DNA from: Achromobacter piechaudii NBRC 102461 | Lineage (GTDB): Bacteria > Pseudomonadota > Gammaproteobacteria > Burkholderiales > Burkholderiaceae_B | NCBI RefSeq assembly: GCF_001571245.1 | Contig: NZ_BCTK01000001.1 | Location: 558,001 to 622,000 of the forward strand | Reading direction: 5' to 3' | DNA length: 64,000 nucleotides | In this document: one piece after another, positions 46,739-54,692 of the stretch | Layout of the letters: every line of letters starts with the position of its first letter | Numbering within the stretch: position 1 is the stretch's first letter | Program-made: the position numbers and the translations under genes | Notes under the pieces: model-generated | The model's input: the letters and a program-made list of their open reading frames with translations, nothing else | Told to the model about the DNA's origin: nothing | Databases searched by the model: none

Positions 46739-48013
46739 ATGGGCCATGCAGTTCGCGGACGTGCAAAGGGTTGGGCGGCACGGTGTTGCATGACAGTCGG
46801 GCTTGCCCTGGGCAGCCTTGGGTCGCTTTCCGCGCAGGCGCAGGCCCCAGCCCCGACCCCGGCCCCTGCCGCGACGGCAAGCACAAGTACGGTGCTGGCT
46901 TCTGGCGTGCGCTATGAATGGCTGGCCCGCTGGGACATTGACCGGCTCAACCGCATCCTGCAAACCGACACGCCGAGTTTCGCGGGTACGCAAGCGACCT
47001 ACACGCCGGCGCGCAATGCGGTCAATCTGTATCGCGTCAGCTACGCATCGGTCATTCCAGAGCGCGGCAATCGCCCGACGGTCGCGACCGGCCTGGTGGC
47101 GCTGCCGGACACGGCGCAGGCGTCTGTGCCGATGGTGTCTTATCAGCACGGCACCGTTTACGGCAAGCAGGAAGTGCCGTCCTATCCCGAACAGTCGCCC
47201 GAAACCCAATTGATGATTGCCCAGTTCGCGGGCCAGGGTTACGCGCTGATCGGCGCGGATTATTTCGGGCTGGGCGATTCGCCGGAGCCCGAAGGCTATA
47301 TGGTCAAGGCGAGTCATCAACAAGCCAGTTACGACATGCTGGTGGCCGGGCGCGCGGTGCTTGCCGACCTGAAGCGCGACAGCAGCAAGCTGTTCCTGGC
47401 GGGCTGGTCGCAAGGCGGCTTCGTGACCATGGCCTTCCTGGAAAAGCTGGAGGCCGCGGGCGTTCCGGTGCAGGCGGCGGTGACGGCCAGCGCGCCAGTT
47501 GATGTGTCGGTTGCGCTGAACGGGTTTCTGAGCTTTCCGCGTCCCAACGATGCAGACTGGGTCACCAGCCTGTTCATCCTGTCTTCGTTCTCGTTCGAGA
47601 ACTACTACGGCGAGCCGGGCCTGGCGCGCTCGTTGCTGAACCCCGAGTACTACGAGGTATCGCGCAAGGCCTATGCGCGCGAACCCTTCAAGCCAGCCGA
47701 TGTGCCGACGGACGTGCGCAAGCTGATCCGCGCCGAATACTTCGATCCGCAATTCTTCGCGGCATCGGCGTATGGCCGTCTGGTTGCTCAGACCCAGGCC
47801 TATCGCTGGGTCATCAAGACGCCCGTGCGCAACTATTACGGCGACAGCGACGAAGCCATCAGCACCGGACTGGGCCAGTTGGCCGCGACCTATCAACACG
47901 CGATGGGCGCGGGCAATGCGGCGGTGCAGGCGATCTCGACGGGGCCGACCAGCCACCGGGGCACTTATGCGCTGGCGGTGCCGCAGTGGAAATCCTGGTT
48001 CGACGGGATGTGA
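46739..48013 (+). CDS. Secreted alpha/beta hydrolase
   Basis: 424-residue protein with a Sec signal (CCMTVGLALGSLGSLSAQAQ) and an Ala/Pro/Thr-rich linker. The nucleophile motif GWSQGG (GxSxG) is preceded by GADYFGLGDSPEPEGY, and the His may be in TSHRGTYALA. The fold resembles secretory lipases and prolyl-oligopeptidase-like esterases (LIP family). I start at the ATG after AAGGA (46728-46732); an upstream in-frame extension lacks signal-peptide character. No operon partner; substrate not inferred. Confidence 0.82.
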   Translation: MGHAVRGRAKGWAARCCMTVGLALGSLGSLSAQAQAPAPTPAPAATASTSTVLASGVRYEWLARWDIDRLNRILQTDTPSFAGTQATYTPARNAVNLYRVSYASVIPERGNRPTVATGLVALPDTAQASVPMVSYQHGTVYGKQEVPSYPEQSPETQLMIAQFAGQGYALIGADYFGLGDSPEPEGYMVKASHQQASYDMLVAGRAVLADLKRDSSKLFLAGWSQGGFVTMAFLEKLEAAGVPVQAAVTASAPVDVSVALNGFLSFPRPNDADWVTSLFILSSFSFENYYGEPGLARSLLNPEYYEVSRKAYAREPFKPADVPTDVRKLIRAEYFDPQFFAASAYGRLVAQTQAYRWVIKTPVRNYYGDSDEAISTGLGQLAATYQHAMGAGNAAVQAISTGPTSHRGTYALAVPQWKSWFDGM

Positions 48014-48050
48014 GGGGTATGGGCGGACTCGTGCAGGGTCCGCCGCCTGT

Positions 48051-48758
48051 CTAGTGCGACTGCGCCTCGTCCAGCGTGTCGACATACATCAAGCCCGCCT
48101 CGCGCAGCTTGTCGCGCATGCCGTAGATGTCCAGACCCAGTTCGCCGGCGGCCAATCTTGCCCGCGTGGCGTCTTCCTTGCGCAGCCGCGCCTCACTGGC
48201 CTGCGCGACAGTCGCTGCGCGCTGCCGCTCGACCACGACGACGCCGTCCTGATCGGCCACGATGACGTCCCCGGGACGCACCAGCGCACCCGCGCACACC
48301 ACTGGCACGTTGACGCTGCCTGGCGTCGCCTTGACGGTGCCCTTGGCGCTGACCGCGCGCGACCAGACGGGAAAGCGCATCGCCTCCAGCGCCATCACAT
48401 CGCGGCAGCCCGCGTCGATGACCAGGCCGCGCACACCGCGCGCCGCGCACGAGGTGGCCAGCAGTTCGCCGAACATGCCGTCATGGTTTTCGGTGGTGCA
48501 GGCCACGACCAGCACGTCGCCCGGCTGACAGAGTTCTACCGCCACGTGCAGCATCCAGTTGTCGCCGGGTTGCGCCAGCACCGTCACGGCGCTGCCGGCG
48601 ATGGCCGCGCCGCGCCAAACCGGCCGCAGGTAAGGTTGCAGCAAACCCGAGCGGCCCTGGGCTTCGTGCACCGTGGATACGCCGCCCGCTTGCAGACGAT
48701 CGATCACGGCGGCCTCGGCGCGTGCAATGTTCCGGACGGCGATGGCGCGCGCGCTCAT
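48051..48758 (-). CDS. galC: 4-carboxy-4-hydroxy-2-oxoadipate aldolase-like protein (RraA fold)
   Basis: 235 residues of the class II HMG/CHA aldolase family, the RraA-like fold, which splits 4-carboxy-4-hydroxy-2-oxoadipate into pyruvate and oxaloacetate. The active-site region GDNWMLHVAVELCQPGDVLVV and the metal/substrate loop GLVIDAGCRDV (Arg then Asp) are conserved. It starts by an ATGA overlap with a GalB-like hydratase gene, the enzyme that makes its substrate. The symbol rests on this pairing; LigK/ProA are equivalent names. Confidence 0.85.
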   Translation of the reverse strand: MSARAIAVRNIARAEAAVIDRLQAGGVSTVHEAQGRSGLLQPYLRPVWRGAAIAGSAVTVLAQPGDNWMLHVAVELCQPGDVLVVACTTENHDGMFGELLATSCAARGVRGLVIDAGCRDVMALEAMRFPVWSRAVSAKGTVKATPGSVNVPVVCAGALVRPGDVIVADQDGVVVVERQRAATVAQASEARLRKEDATRARLAAGELGLDIYGMRDKLREAGLMYVDTLDEAQSH

Positions 48759-49477
48759 GCGAAAGCCCCCGTCACTTGCGGGAATATCCGCTGATAGCCT
48801 TCGGCGTGCGAGATCTTCAAATCCGAATTGCGCGATGCCTGCACGCCGCGTTGCAACGCGACGCGCGTGTAGTACTCCCACAAGTGCTCCTGCGCAGCCA
48901 TGGACTCAAAGGCGCGGCGCTTGACGTCCCACACCGATGAAATGTCCAACAGCACTTCGGGCTTCCACTCGCATTGTTCAGGCTGATGCGGCTCGAACAG
49001 GAACACGGGCGGGGCGCCCAGCACCGTTTGATCCGGCCGATGGCCATGCGCCTGGGCGATGATGCGCGCCTCCTGCGCCACGTGCGTGGCCAGCGGGTGA
49101 TCGAAGTTGTAGGGGTCCTTGAGCGAATGCGTCAGCACGAAGGCCGGCCGCAGTTCGCGGTAGATGTCGGCCAACTGGAACAGGGCGTCGTCGCTGACCC
49201 GCAGCGGGTAATCGCCGCAATCCAGAAAGCGCACCGACGCGCCAAGAATGCCGGCAGCGCGCGTGGCTTCTTCGCGGCGCGCCGCCTTGACGCGTTCCAG
49301 CGTCATGCCCGGTTCACGCCACAGCTTGGCCGACTCGCCGCGTTCGCCAAACGACAGGCACACCACGGTCATGTTGAAACCGCGCTGCGCATACAGGGCG
49401 ATGGCGCCGCCCGCGCGCCACACAAAATCTGCCGAATGGGCGCTGACGATCAGACCGTTTTGCGTTGTGCTGCTCAT
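48755..49477 (-). CDS. galB: 4-oxalomesaconate hydratase-like protein (PIG-L fold, GalB type)
   Basis: 240-residue zinc-dependent PIG-L/LmbE-like protein. The first zinc motif is SAHSADF and the second includes HPLATHVAQEA. The stretch SFGERGESAKLWREPGMTLERVK is the GalB-type signature that distinguishes it from N-acetylglucosamine deacetylases. GalB adds water to 4-oxalomesaconate to give the substrate of the adjoining aldolase, completing gallate/protocatechuate-4,5 breakdown. It lies 73 bases after a Bug gene. Function is inferred from family and pairing. Confidence 0.83.
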   Translation of the reverse strand: MSSTTQNGLIVSAHSADFVWRAGGAIALYAQRGFNMTVVCLSFGERGESAKLWREPGMTLERVKAARREEATRAAGILGASVRFLDCGDYPLRVSDDALFQLADIYRELRPAFVLTHSLKDPYNFDHPLATHVAQEARIIAQAHGHRPDQTVLGAPPVFLFEPHQPEQCEWKPEVLLDISSVWDVKRRAFESMAAQEHLWEYYTRVALQRGVQASRNSDLKISHAEGYQRIFPQVTGAFA

Positions 49478-49550
49478 GCTTTCATCCTGAATAAAAAGAA
49501 AGGCCGCCAGGGCAGGGCGATGGCGCTGCCCGGCGCGGCCCGAAGGCTCG

Positions 49551-50534
49551 TCAGTCCGCGCTGATGCCCGCTTCGCGGATCACCCGGGTCCACTTCACCG
49601 TTTCATCCGCCACGAAATGCCCGAAGTCCGAGGCGCTGCCCGGCGTGATTTCGGCGCCGATTTCGCTCATGCGCTGCTTGAACGCGGGGTCCGCCAACGC
49701 AGCCTGCAAGGCCTGGTTCAGTTTGCTCACCACCGCAGGCGGCATGCCGGCCGGGCCCACCAATCCCCACCACACCGTGGCGTCCGCGCCCGACAGGCCC
49801 TGCGAGGCGGCCGTGGGTACGTCGGGCAGCAGCTTGGCCGGATGCGGATTCAGCACCGCCAGCGCGCGCAGCTTGTCGGCCTTCACATGCGAAACGACTT
49901 CAAGCGGGTTGATCGACATGAAAGAAAGACGGCCGCCCAGCAAGTCGGTGACGGCGGGCGAGCCGCCCTTGTAGGGAATGTGCAGCGCCTTGAAACCGCC
50001 TTCGGACTTGAGCAGTTCGCTGCCCAGATGCCCCGAGCTGCCGTTGCCGGCCGAGCCGTAGGTCAGCTTGTCGGGCTGCGCACGACCCTGCGCGACCAGG
50101 TCCTTCAGGCTCTTGGCCGAGGAATCGCTGCGCACGACGACGACCAGCGGCGCGTAGCCGATGGCGCCGATGGGCGTGAAATCCTTCGCGGGATTGAAGT
50201 TCAGCTTGGGGAACAAGGCCGCGTTGCTGGCCAGCGTGTTCGAGGCGGTCAGCAAGGTGTAGCCGTCCGGCTCGGCGCGCGCCACGTGCTCCATGCCGAT
50301 GTTGGTGGCGGCGCCCGGGCGGTTGTCGACGATGACCGGTTGCTTGAGCACGTCGGCCATTTTCTGCGTGATCAGCCGGGTCACGATATCCACGCCGCCG
50401 CCGGCGGCATACGGCACCACGATACGCACCGGCTTGTCGGGAAAGCTGTCCGCCGCGTGCGCGCTGAAGGTCGCCGTCAGGGCGGTGGCAAGGCCAACGG
50501 CCGCCCCGAGCGAGGCGAGCTTTTGCTTCTGCAT
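49551..50534 (-). CDS. Bug/TctC-family periplasmic solute-binding protein
   Basis: 327-residue receptor with a Sec signal (LASLGAAVGLATALTATFSAHA), then DSFPDKPVRIVVPYAAGGGVDIV, the standard opening. Start ATG at 50534 after an AGGAGA. First gene of the minus-strand operon that continues into galB-like and galC-like genes; it may therefore bind an oxo-tricarboxylic acid such as oxalomesaconate, consistent with the citrate/tricarboxylate preference of some Bug proteins. The ligand is inferred only. Confidence 0.92.
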   Translation of the reverse strand: MQKQKLASLGAAVGLATALTATFSAHAADSFPDKPVRIVVPYAAGGGVDIVTRLITQKMADVLKQPVIVDNRPGAATNIGMEHVARAEPDGYTLLTASNTLASNAALFPKLNFNPAKDFTPIGAIGYAPLVVVVRSDSSAKSLKDLVAQGRAQPDKLTYGSAGNGSSGHLGSELLKSEGGFKALHIPYKGGSPAVTDLLGGRLSFMSINPLEVVSHVKADKLRALAVLNPHPAKLLPDVPTAASQGLSGADATVWWGLVGPAGMPPAVVSKLNQALQAALADPAFKQRMSEIGAEITPGSASDFGHFVADETVKWTRVIREAGISAD

Positions 50535-50619
50535 CAATGTCTCCTGTGTCGTTGTTCTGATGTCGACATGGTGCTGGGCGGGCAATAATATCGTCCAATA
50601 CTTTTTCCCCCGTCGACTT

Positions 50620-50634
50620 ATTTGGATTGCAAAT
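50620..50634 (+). promoter_or_regulatory. Candidate LysR operator
   Basis: ATTTG-GATTG-CAAAT, a perfect inverted repeat with T-N11-A form, four bases before the LysR start codon. It could serve autorepression and control of the divergent Bug-galB-galC operon (start 50534). Binding is inferred. Confidence 0.5.
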
Positions 50635-50637
50635 AAA

Positions 50638-51543
50638 TTGGAATTCCGCCAGCTCCGCTATTTCGTCGCCGTCGCCGAGGAACTCAGTTTCAGCGCCGCC
50701 GCCCGTCGCCTGCACGTCAGCCAACCGCCGCTGAGTTTGCAGATCAAAGCGCTGGAAAACGAGTTGGGCGCGGTGCTGCTGGAGCGCGACAAGCGCAATG
50801 TCGCGTTGACCGCTGCGGGCGCGCTGTTTCTGGAGCAGGCGCGCCGCGCGCTGGGCAACCTGGACCGCGCGGCCGAGGTCGTGCGCCTGGCCTCGCAGGG
50901 CGAGGCGGGCGAAATCCGCATCGCGTTCACCGCTTCGGTACCCATGGCCGAAGCCTTTCCGCGCGTGGTGCATACGTTTCGCAGCAGCCACCCCGCGGCG
51001 CGCGCGGACCTGATCCACATGTCCACCGGGCAGCAGCTTCAGGCGCTGGCCGACAAGAGTATCGACGTGGGCTTTCTGCGCCCCTCGTTGCTGTTTTGCG
51101 CACCGCCCAATATCCAGACGCTGGATTTGTGGAAGGACCGCCTGGTGGCGGTGCTGCCGGCGTGGCATCCGCTGGCGGCATCGCAAGATCCTTTGCCGAT
51201 GGCGGCCTTGGCGGATGAGCCGTTCATTCTGTTTCCGCGCGGCCTGGGCTGCGGGCTGTTTGAACATGTGATGGTGCTGACCAGCCGCGCCGGCTTCGCG
51301 CCGCGCCTGATTCAAGAGGCGCGCGAAGGCGCGACCATCGTCGGGCTGGTGGCGGCGGGCATGGGCATTTCGGTGCTGCCCGATACCTACGCCCGCACCG
51401 GCATTCCGGGCGTGGTGTATCGCGACCTGGACACCCCCGATGCGACCAGCCGCTTGCTGCTGGCGTACCGGCGCGAGGATGCGGCACCGCTACTGCAACG
51501 CTTTGTGGATGTCGTCAGGCCGAGCGCGGGAATGGCGGTGTAG
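50638..51543 (+). CDS. LysR-family transcriptional regulator
   Basis: 301-residue LTTR starting at a TTG, which gives the canonical MEFRQLRYFVAVAEELSF. The HTH continues SAAARRLHVSQPPLSLQIKALENELGAVLLER (residues 19-50). The frame stays open upstream but lacks family sequence there. Divergent from the Bug-galB-galC operon, which it probably activates in response to a pathway intermediate, as GalR does for gallate genes in pseudomonads. Confidence 0.9.
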   Translation: MEFRQLRYFVAVAEELSFSAAARRLHVSQPPLSLQIKALENELGAVLLERDKRNVALTAAGALFLEQARRALGNLDRAAEVVRLASQGEAGEIRIAFTASVPMAEAFPRVVHTFRSSHPAARADLIHMSTGQQLQALADKSIDVGFLRPSLLFCAPPNIQTLDLWKDRLVAVLPAWHPLAASQDPLPMAALADEPFILFPRGLGCGLFEHVMVLTSRAGFAPRLIQEAREGATIVGLVAAGMGISVLPDTYARTGIPGVVYRDLDTPDATSRLLLAYRREDAAPLLQRFVDVVRPSAGMAV

Positions 51544-51660
51544 GTCCGCCATCGGGACATGCCCGCCGCGTGCGCGCGGCGGGCTGCGCATGACTGCACT
51601 TCGCGGGTAGCCAGCGCCCGCCCAAGGCACCGGTGGGATTGCCTTCCGGTTGCGTTATCG

Positions 51661-51731
51661 TTTCCACTCTTATGGAAATCCCTAGCTTTTTATGGAGTTA
51701 TAGCGGCTTCATAATTTGCGGAAACGTTTCC
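51661..51731 (+). promoter_or_regulatory. LacI-family operators before the 51.7-57.1 kb cluster
   Basis: GGAAACGTTTCC (51720-51731) is a perfect 12-base palindrome with the central CG typical of LacI/GalR-family operators, 16 bases before the first start codon of the cluster. A second, looser inverted repeat TTTCC-N8-GGAAA sits at 51661-51678, about 50 bases upstream, at a spacing that could allow looping. A LacI-family gene lies in the same cluster (54693). The remainder of 51544-51660 shows nothing notable. Confidence 0.7.
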
Positions 51732-51747
51732 ACAAAAAGGAATTTTC

Positions 51748-52188
51748 ATGAGTACCCAGTTGCAGGCAGAACGCGTCCAGACCGTCATCGACCACATGGC
51801 CCTGGAGTGCGTGCAGGAGTGGGACAAGGTCATCGACACGTTCGAACATCCCCGCTATGAGATGCACTCCAGCGGCGCGGTCTTTGACGGCAAAAGCGAG
51901 GTCATGGGGTACTTCCATTCGTCGCGCGCCTCGTTTCCCGACTTGAAGAACGAGATCATCGCAGTGGCGGCCGCTGAAGGGACGGACATCGTCCTGGTGG
52001 AGTTCTGGCTTTCCGGCACGCATGCCGGGCCATTCACGGTTGACGGCAAGACCTACGAGCCCACGGGACGCCAGTTTCGCGTCCGCATGGCTGCGACTTT
52101 CGAGTTCGCGCCCAATTCGGCCAAGGTGATCTGCGAGCGTCCCTACACCTGTCAGAACGCAAAGCTGCGTTCGCTCGGGTTGTTGTAG
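51748..52188 (+). CDS. SnoaL/NTF2-like protein
   Basis: 146 residues with the cone-shaped NTF2-like pattern: N-terminal helices, EMHSSGAVFDGKSEVMGYFHSSRASFPDLKNEI (about residues 37-70), then VEFWLSGTHAGPFTVDGKTYEPTGRQFRVRMAATFEF. SnoaL-like proteins include polyketide cyclases, isomerases and dehydratases acting on small ring or keto compounds. There is a good ribosome site (AAAAGG). First gene of the LacI-controlled cluster, so probably an enzyme of its pathway, but no reaction can be assigned. Confidence 0.75.
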   Translation: MSTQLQAERVQTVIDHMALECVQEWDKVIDTFEHPRYEMHSSGAVFDGKSEVMGYFHSSRASFPDLKNEIIAVAAAEGTDIVLVEFWLSGTHAGPFTVDGKTYEPTGRQFRVRMAATFEFAPNSAKVICERPYTCQNAKLRSLGLL

Positions 52189-52308
52189 TGGTAGCGGTTG
52201 CCCGGTACAGGAGGCTGGGCAGCCTTGTGAAGACCAACACGTTCTACAGATAAAAACCGGGCGGGCCGGCCAGGCGCTGCACCCGGAGACAAAACCGAGG
52301 AGACAACA

Positions 52309-53268
52309 ATGAAAAAGCTTTCCGTTGCAGCGGCGATGCTTGCCTTGCTTGGCATGGGCACCGCGTATGCCGACGACTACCCGAATCGTCCGATCCGCAT
52401 GCTGTTGCCGTTCTCGGCAGGCGGGGGCGGCGATACCCTGGGCCGTATCCTGGCCGAGCGCTTTTCGGCCGAATTGAAGCAGCCCGTCATTGTCGAGAAC
52501 AAGCCCGGCGCCGGAGGCACGATCGGCATTGCGACGGTTGCCCGTTCCGCGCCTGACGGCTACACGATCACGATAGGCGGGATGACCACGCACGTGCTGT
52601 CACCCTTGGTCTACAAGGACCTGCCTTACGACCCCATCAAGAGCTTCACGTCGCTGGGCGCCATCGGCAACTCGGCAATTATGGTGGTCGCGAACAATGA
52701 TTTTCCCGCCAATGACCTTGCAGGGCTGAAGAAGCTGGCGGATTCGCGCAAAGATCCCGTGCAATACGCCAGTTGGGGAATCGGCTCGACCGGACATTTC
52801 TGCGGCGAAGTCCTGGTGCAGAAGGGCAATCTGAAGATGCAGCACGTGCCATACAAAGGCACCACGCAGATCATGACCGACATCATGGGCGGGCACATCG
52901 ACGTGGGTTTTGTCGACATGGCGACCGCCACGCCGATGGTCACGCAGCATAAGGTGAAGGGGCTGGCGGTCTGTACCAAGCGCTCTCCCAGCGTGCCCGA
53001 GATCCGCAGCTACAAAGAGCAGGGCATCGACTTCGATCGCGACTTGAACTGGGCGATGTACGTGCCCGCCGGCACGCCCAAGCCCATTGTCGAACGCTTG
53101 TCCGGCACCCTGGAAAAAGTGTTGAAAGAGCCGGAAGTCATCAACAAGCTTCTCGGCTTGGGCATCTCGGCCAACTATGTGTCCGGGCCTGCGCATGAAA
53201 AGGCCAACGCTGCCGACATCGAAGCCTGGCGCGTGGTGGCCAAAGAAGCCGGTATTCAGCCGCAGTAG
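52309..53268 (+). CDS. Bug/TctC-family periplasmic solute-binding protein
   Basis: 319-residue receptor with a clear Sec signal (KKLSVAAAMLALLGMGTAYA) and the family opening DDYPNRPIRMLLPFSAGGGGD, followed by VENKPGAGGTIGI. AGGAGA precedes the ATG. It is the transport-linked member of the LacI-regulated cluster and should bind the acid or ketone fed to the pathway. The 120-base gap before it (52189-52308) has only a 5-bp hairpin. Confidence 0.92.
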   Translation: MKKLSVAAAMLALLGMGTAYADDYPNRPIRMLLPFSAGGGGDTLGRILAERFSAELKQPVIVENKPGAGGTIGIATVARSAPDGYTITIGGMTTHVLSPLVYKDLPYDPIKSFTSLGAIGNSAIMVVANNDFPANDLAGLKKLADSRKDPVQYASWGIGSTGHFCGEVLVQKGNLKMQHVPYKGTTQIMTDIMGGHIDVGFVDMATATPMVTQHKVKGLAVCTKRSPSVPEIRSYKEQGIDFDRDLNWAMYVPAGTPKPIVERLSGTLEKVLKEPEVINKLLGLGISANYVSGPAHEKANAADIEAWRVVAKEAGIQPQ

Positions 53269-53327
53269 GCGATTCCCTTGTCGTGGCGACGAGTCATCTC
53301 GTTGCCCATTTCCTGCATGAGACTTCG

Positions 53328-54092
53328 ATGAAACTGCTTGAAGACCGCGTTGCCGTCATCTCGGGGGCCGCCCATCCGAAAGGCATAGGCAAAGCCACCG
53401 CAAAGCTCTTTCTTGAGCACGGCGCCCGTGTGGCCATTCTTGATCTTGACGAGACCCGCATACAGGAAAGCGCGGCAGACCTTGGGGTTGCGTCAAGCCA
53501 GCTGATTGCCCTGGCCTGCGATGTCGGCAGCGATGAGCAATGCCGCGCGGCGCTGGACAGGGTCGCCGCATGGTCGGGCGGGGTGGTCGACGTGCTGGTG
53601 AACAATGCGGCGATCACTCAAAAGGCCACTTTTCGCGACATCACCCCCGCCGATTTTGAGCGCATCCTGCGGGTGAACCTGACCGGCGTCTTCAACCTGA
53701 GCCAAGCTGTCATTCCCTTGATGATTCAGCGCGGCGGAGGAAGCATCGTCTCGATTTCCTCGCTGTCGGCGCAGAACGGCGGGGGGATCTTCGGCGGCGC
53801 CCATTACTGCGCAGCCAAAGCGGGCGTGCAAGGAATCACCCGTGCCATGGCCAAGGAATTCGGCGAACACAAGATCCGGGCCAATGCGATTGCGCCGGGT
53901 CTTATCACGACGGATTTCTCTCGCACCGGGCGCTCGGATGCCAGCAAGGACGACGCCGCACAGGTCTGGCCGCTGCGCCGGGCCGGACGTCCGCACGAAG
54001 TCGCCGGGGGCTGCCTGTTCCTGGCAAGCGAGCTTTCCAGCTACGTCACCGGCACGACGTTGGACATCAACGGCGGCGCCCACATGAATTAA
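53328..54092 (+). CDS. Short-chain dehydrogenase/reductase (FabG-like)
   Basis: 254-residue SDR. The nucleotide motif ISGAAHPKGIGKATAKLF departs slightly from TGxxxGIG. NNA is in VLVNNAAIT, and the catalytic Ser, Tyr and Lys lie in SISSLSAQNGGGIFGGAHYCAAKAGV. The C terminus SSYVTGTTLDINGGAHMN is classical. Start at the ATG of MKLLEDRVAV gives normal length; a GTG 45 bases upstream is possible. It probably oxidises or reduces a hydroxyl/keto intermediate. Confidence 0.9.
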   Translation: MKLLEDRVAVISGAAHPKGIGKATAKLFLEHGARVAILDLDETRIQESAADLGVASSQLIALACDVGSDEQCRAALDRVAAWSGGVVDVLVNNAAITQKATFRDITPADFERILRVNLTGVFNLSQAVIPLMIQRGGGSIVSISSLSAQNGGGIFGGAHYCAAKAGVQGITRAMAKEFGEHKIRANAIAPGLITTDFSRTGRSDASKDDAAQVWPLRRAGRPHEVAGGCLFLASELSSYVTGTTLDINGGAHMN

Positions 54093-54101
54093 GGAACATC
54101 G

Positions 54102-54632
54102 ATGAGCAAATTCTTTGGTGGCGTTCGCCAGGTCGGCTATGTCGTGCGCGATATCCAGAAGGCCATGCATCACTGGTCAGCGGTGCTGGGGGTGGGGCCC
54201 TGGTTCTACAAGGAAGAGGTGGGAACCACTGAATTCCGGTATCGCGGTCAGGTCTCGCAGCCGCCGCGCCTGTCGATTGCGCTGGCCAATTCGGGTGACC
54301 TGCAAATCGAACTGATCCAGCAACGCGACGATGCGCCGTCGCTATATCTGGACTCCCTGCGCACAAATGGGGAATGCGCCCAGCACGTGGCGTTCTGGAC
54401 GCTGGACAACTTCGACGAGTTTTGTGACCGGCTGCTGACCAGCGGCTACGAGGAAGGGCACGGCGGACGGATGGGGTTGCGTGGCCGCTTCGCATACTTC
54501 GTTCACCCCGAACTTCCAAGCGGCATGATCGAAGTGTCGGAAATGAAGGGCGGCAAAGGCGAGTATTTCGAAGAGATCAGGAAGGCAAGCGAATCATGGG
54601 ACGGCTCCGCGCCGATACGCCCGCGCACCTAG
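54102..54632 (+). CDS. VOC-superfamily (glyoxalase-like) protein
   Basis: 176 residues opening FFGGVRQVGYVVRDIQKAMHHWSAVLGVGPWF, the beta-alpha-beta start of VOC proteins. Possible metal ligands are His in CAQHVAFW, Glu in QIELIQ and Glu in GMIEVSEM. The layout resembles methylmalonyl-CoA epimerase-like and extradiol-like members, but I would not name a reaction. Nine bases after the SDR, in the LacI-controlled cluster. Confidence 0.82.
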   Translation: MSKFFGGVRQVGYVVRDIQKAMHHWSAVLGVGPWFYKEEVGTTEFRYRGQVSQPPRLSIALANSGDLQIELIQQRDDAPSLYLDSLRTNGECAQHVAFWTLDNFDEFCDRLLTSGYEEGHGGRMGLRGRFAYFVHPELPSGMIEVSEMKGGKGEYFEEIRKASESWDGSAPIRPRT

Positions 54633-54640
54633 CCGGCCGA

Positions 54641-54676
54641 GTGCCGAAGACGGTGTATGTTAGCCACTTTCGGCAC
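54641..54676. other. Inverted repeat in lacI leader
   Basis: GTGCCGAA (54641-54648) and TTCGGCAC (54669-54676) are perfectly complementary 8-base arms 20 bases apart, between the VOC stop and the LacI start codon. It could be an RNA stem-loop or a spaced operator; there is no T-run, so not a plain terminator. Confidence 0.45.
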
Positions 54677-54692
54677 GGACAAAACTTCAATC

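Noticed and set aside
48022..48044. Terminator between the alpha/beta hydrolase and galC-like genes
   Set aside because: A 7-bp stem (GGCGGAC/GTCCGCC) with a 9-base loop and no T-run; too weak to call.
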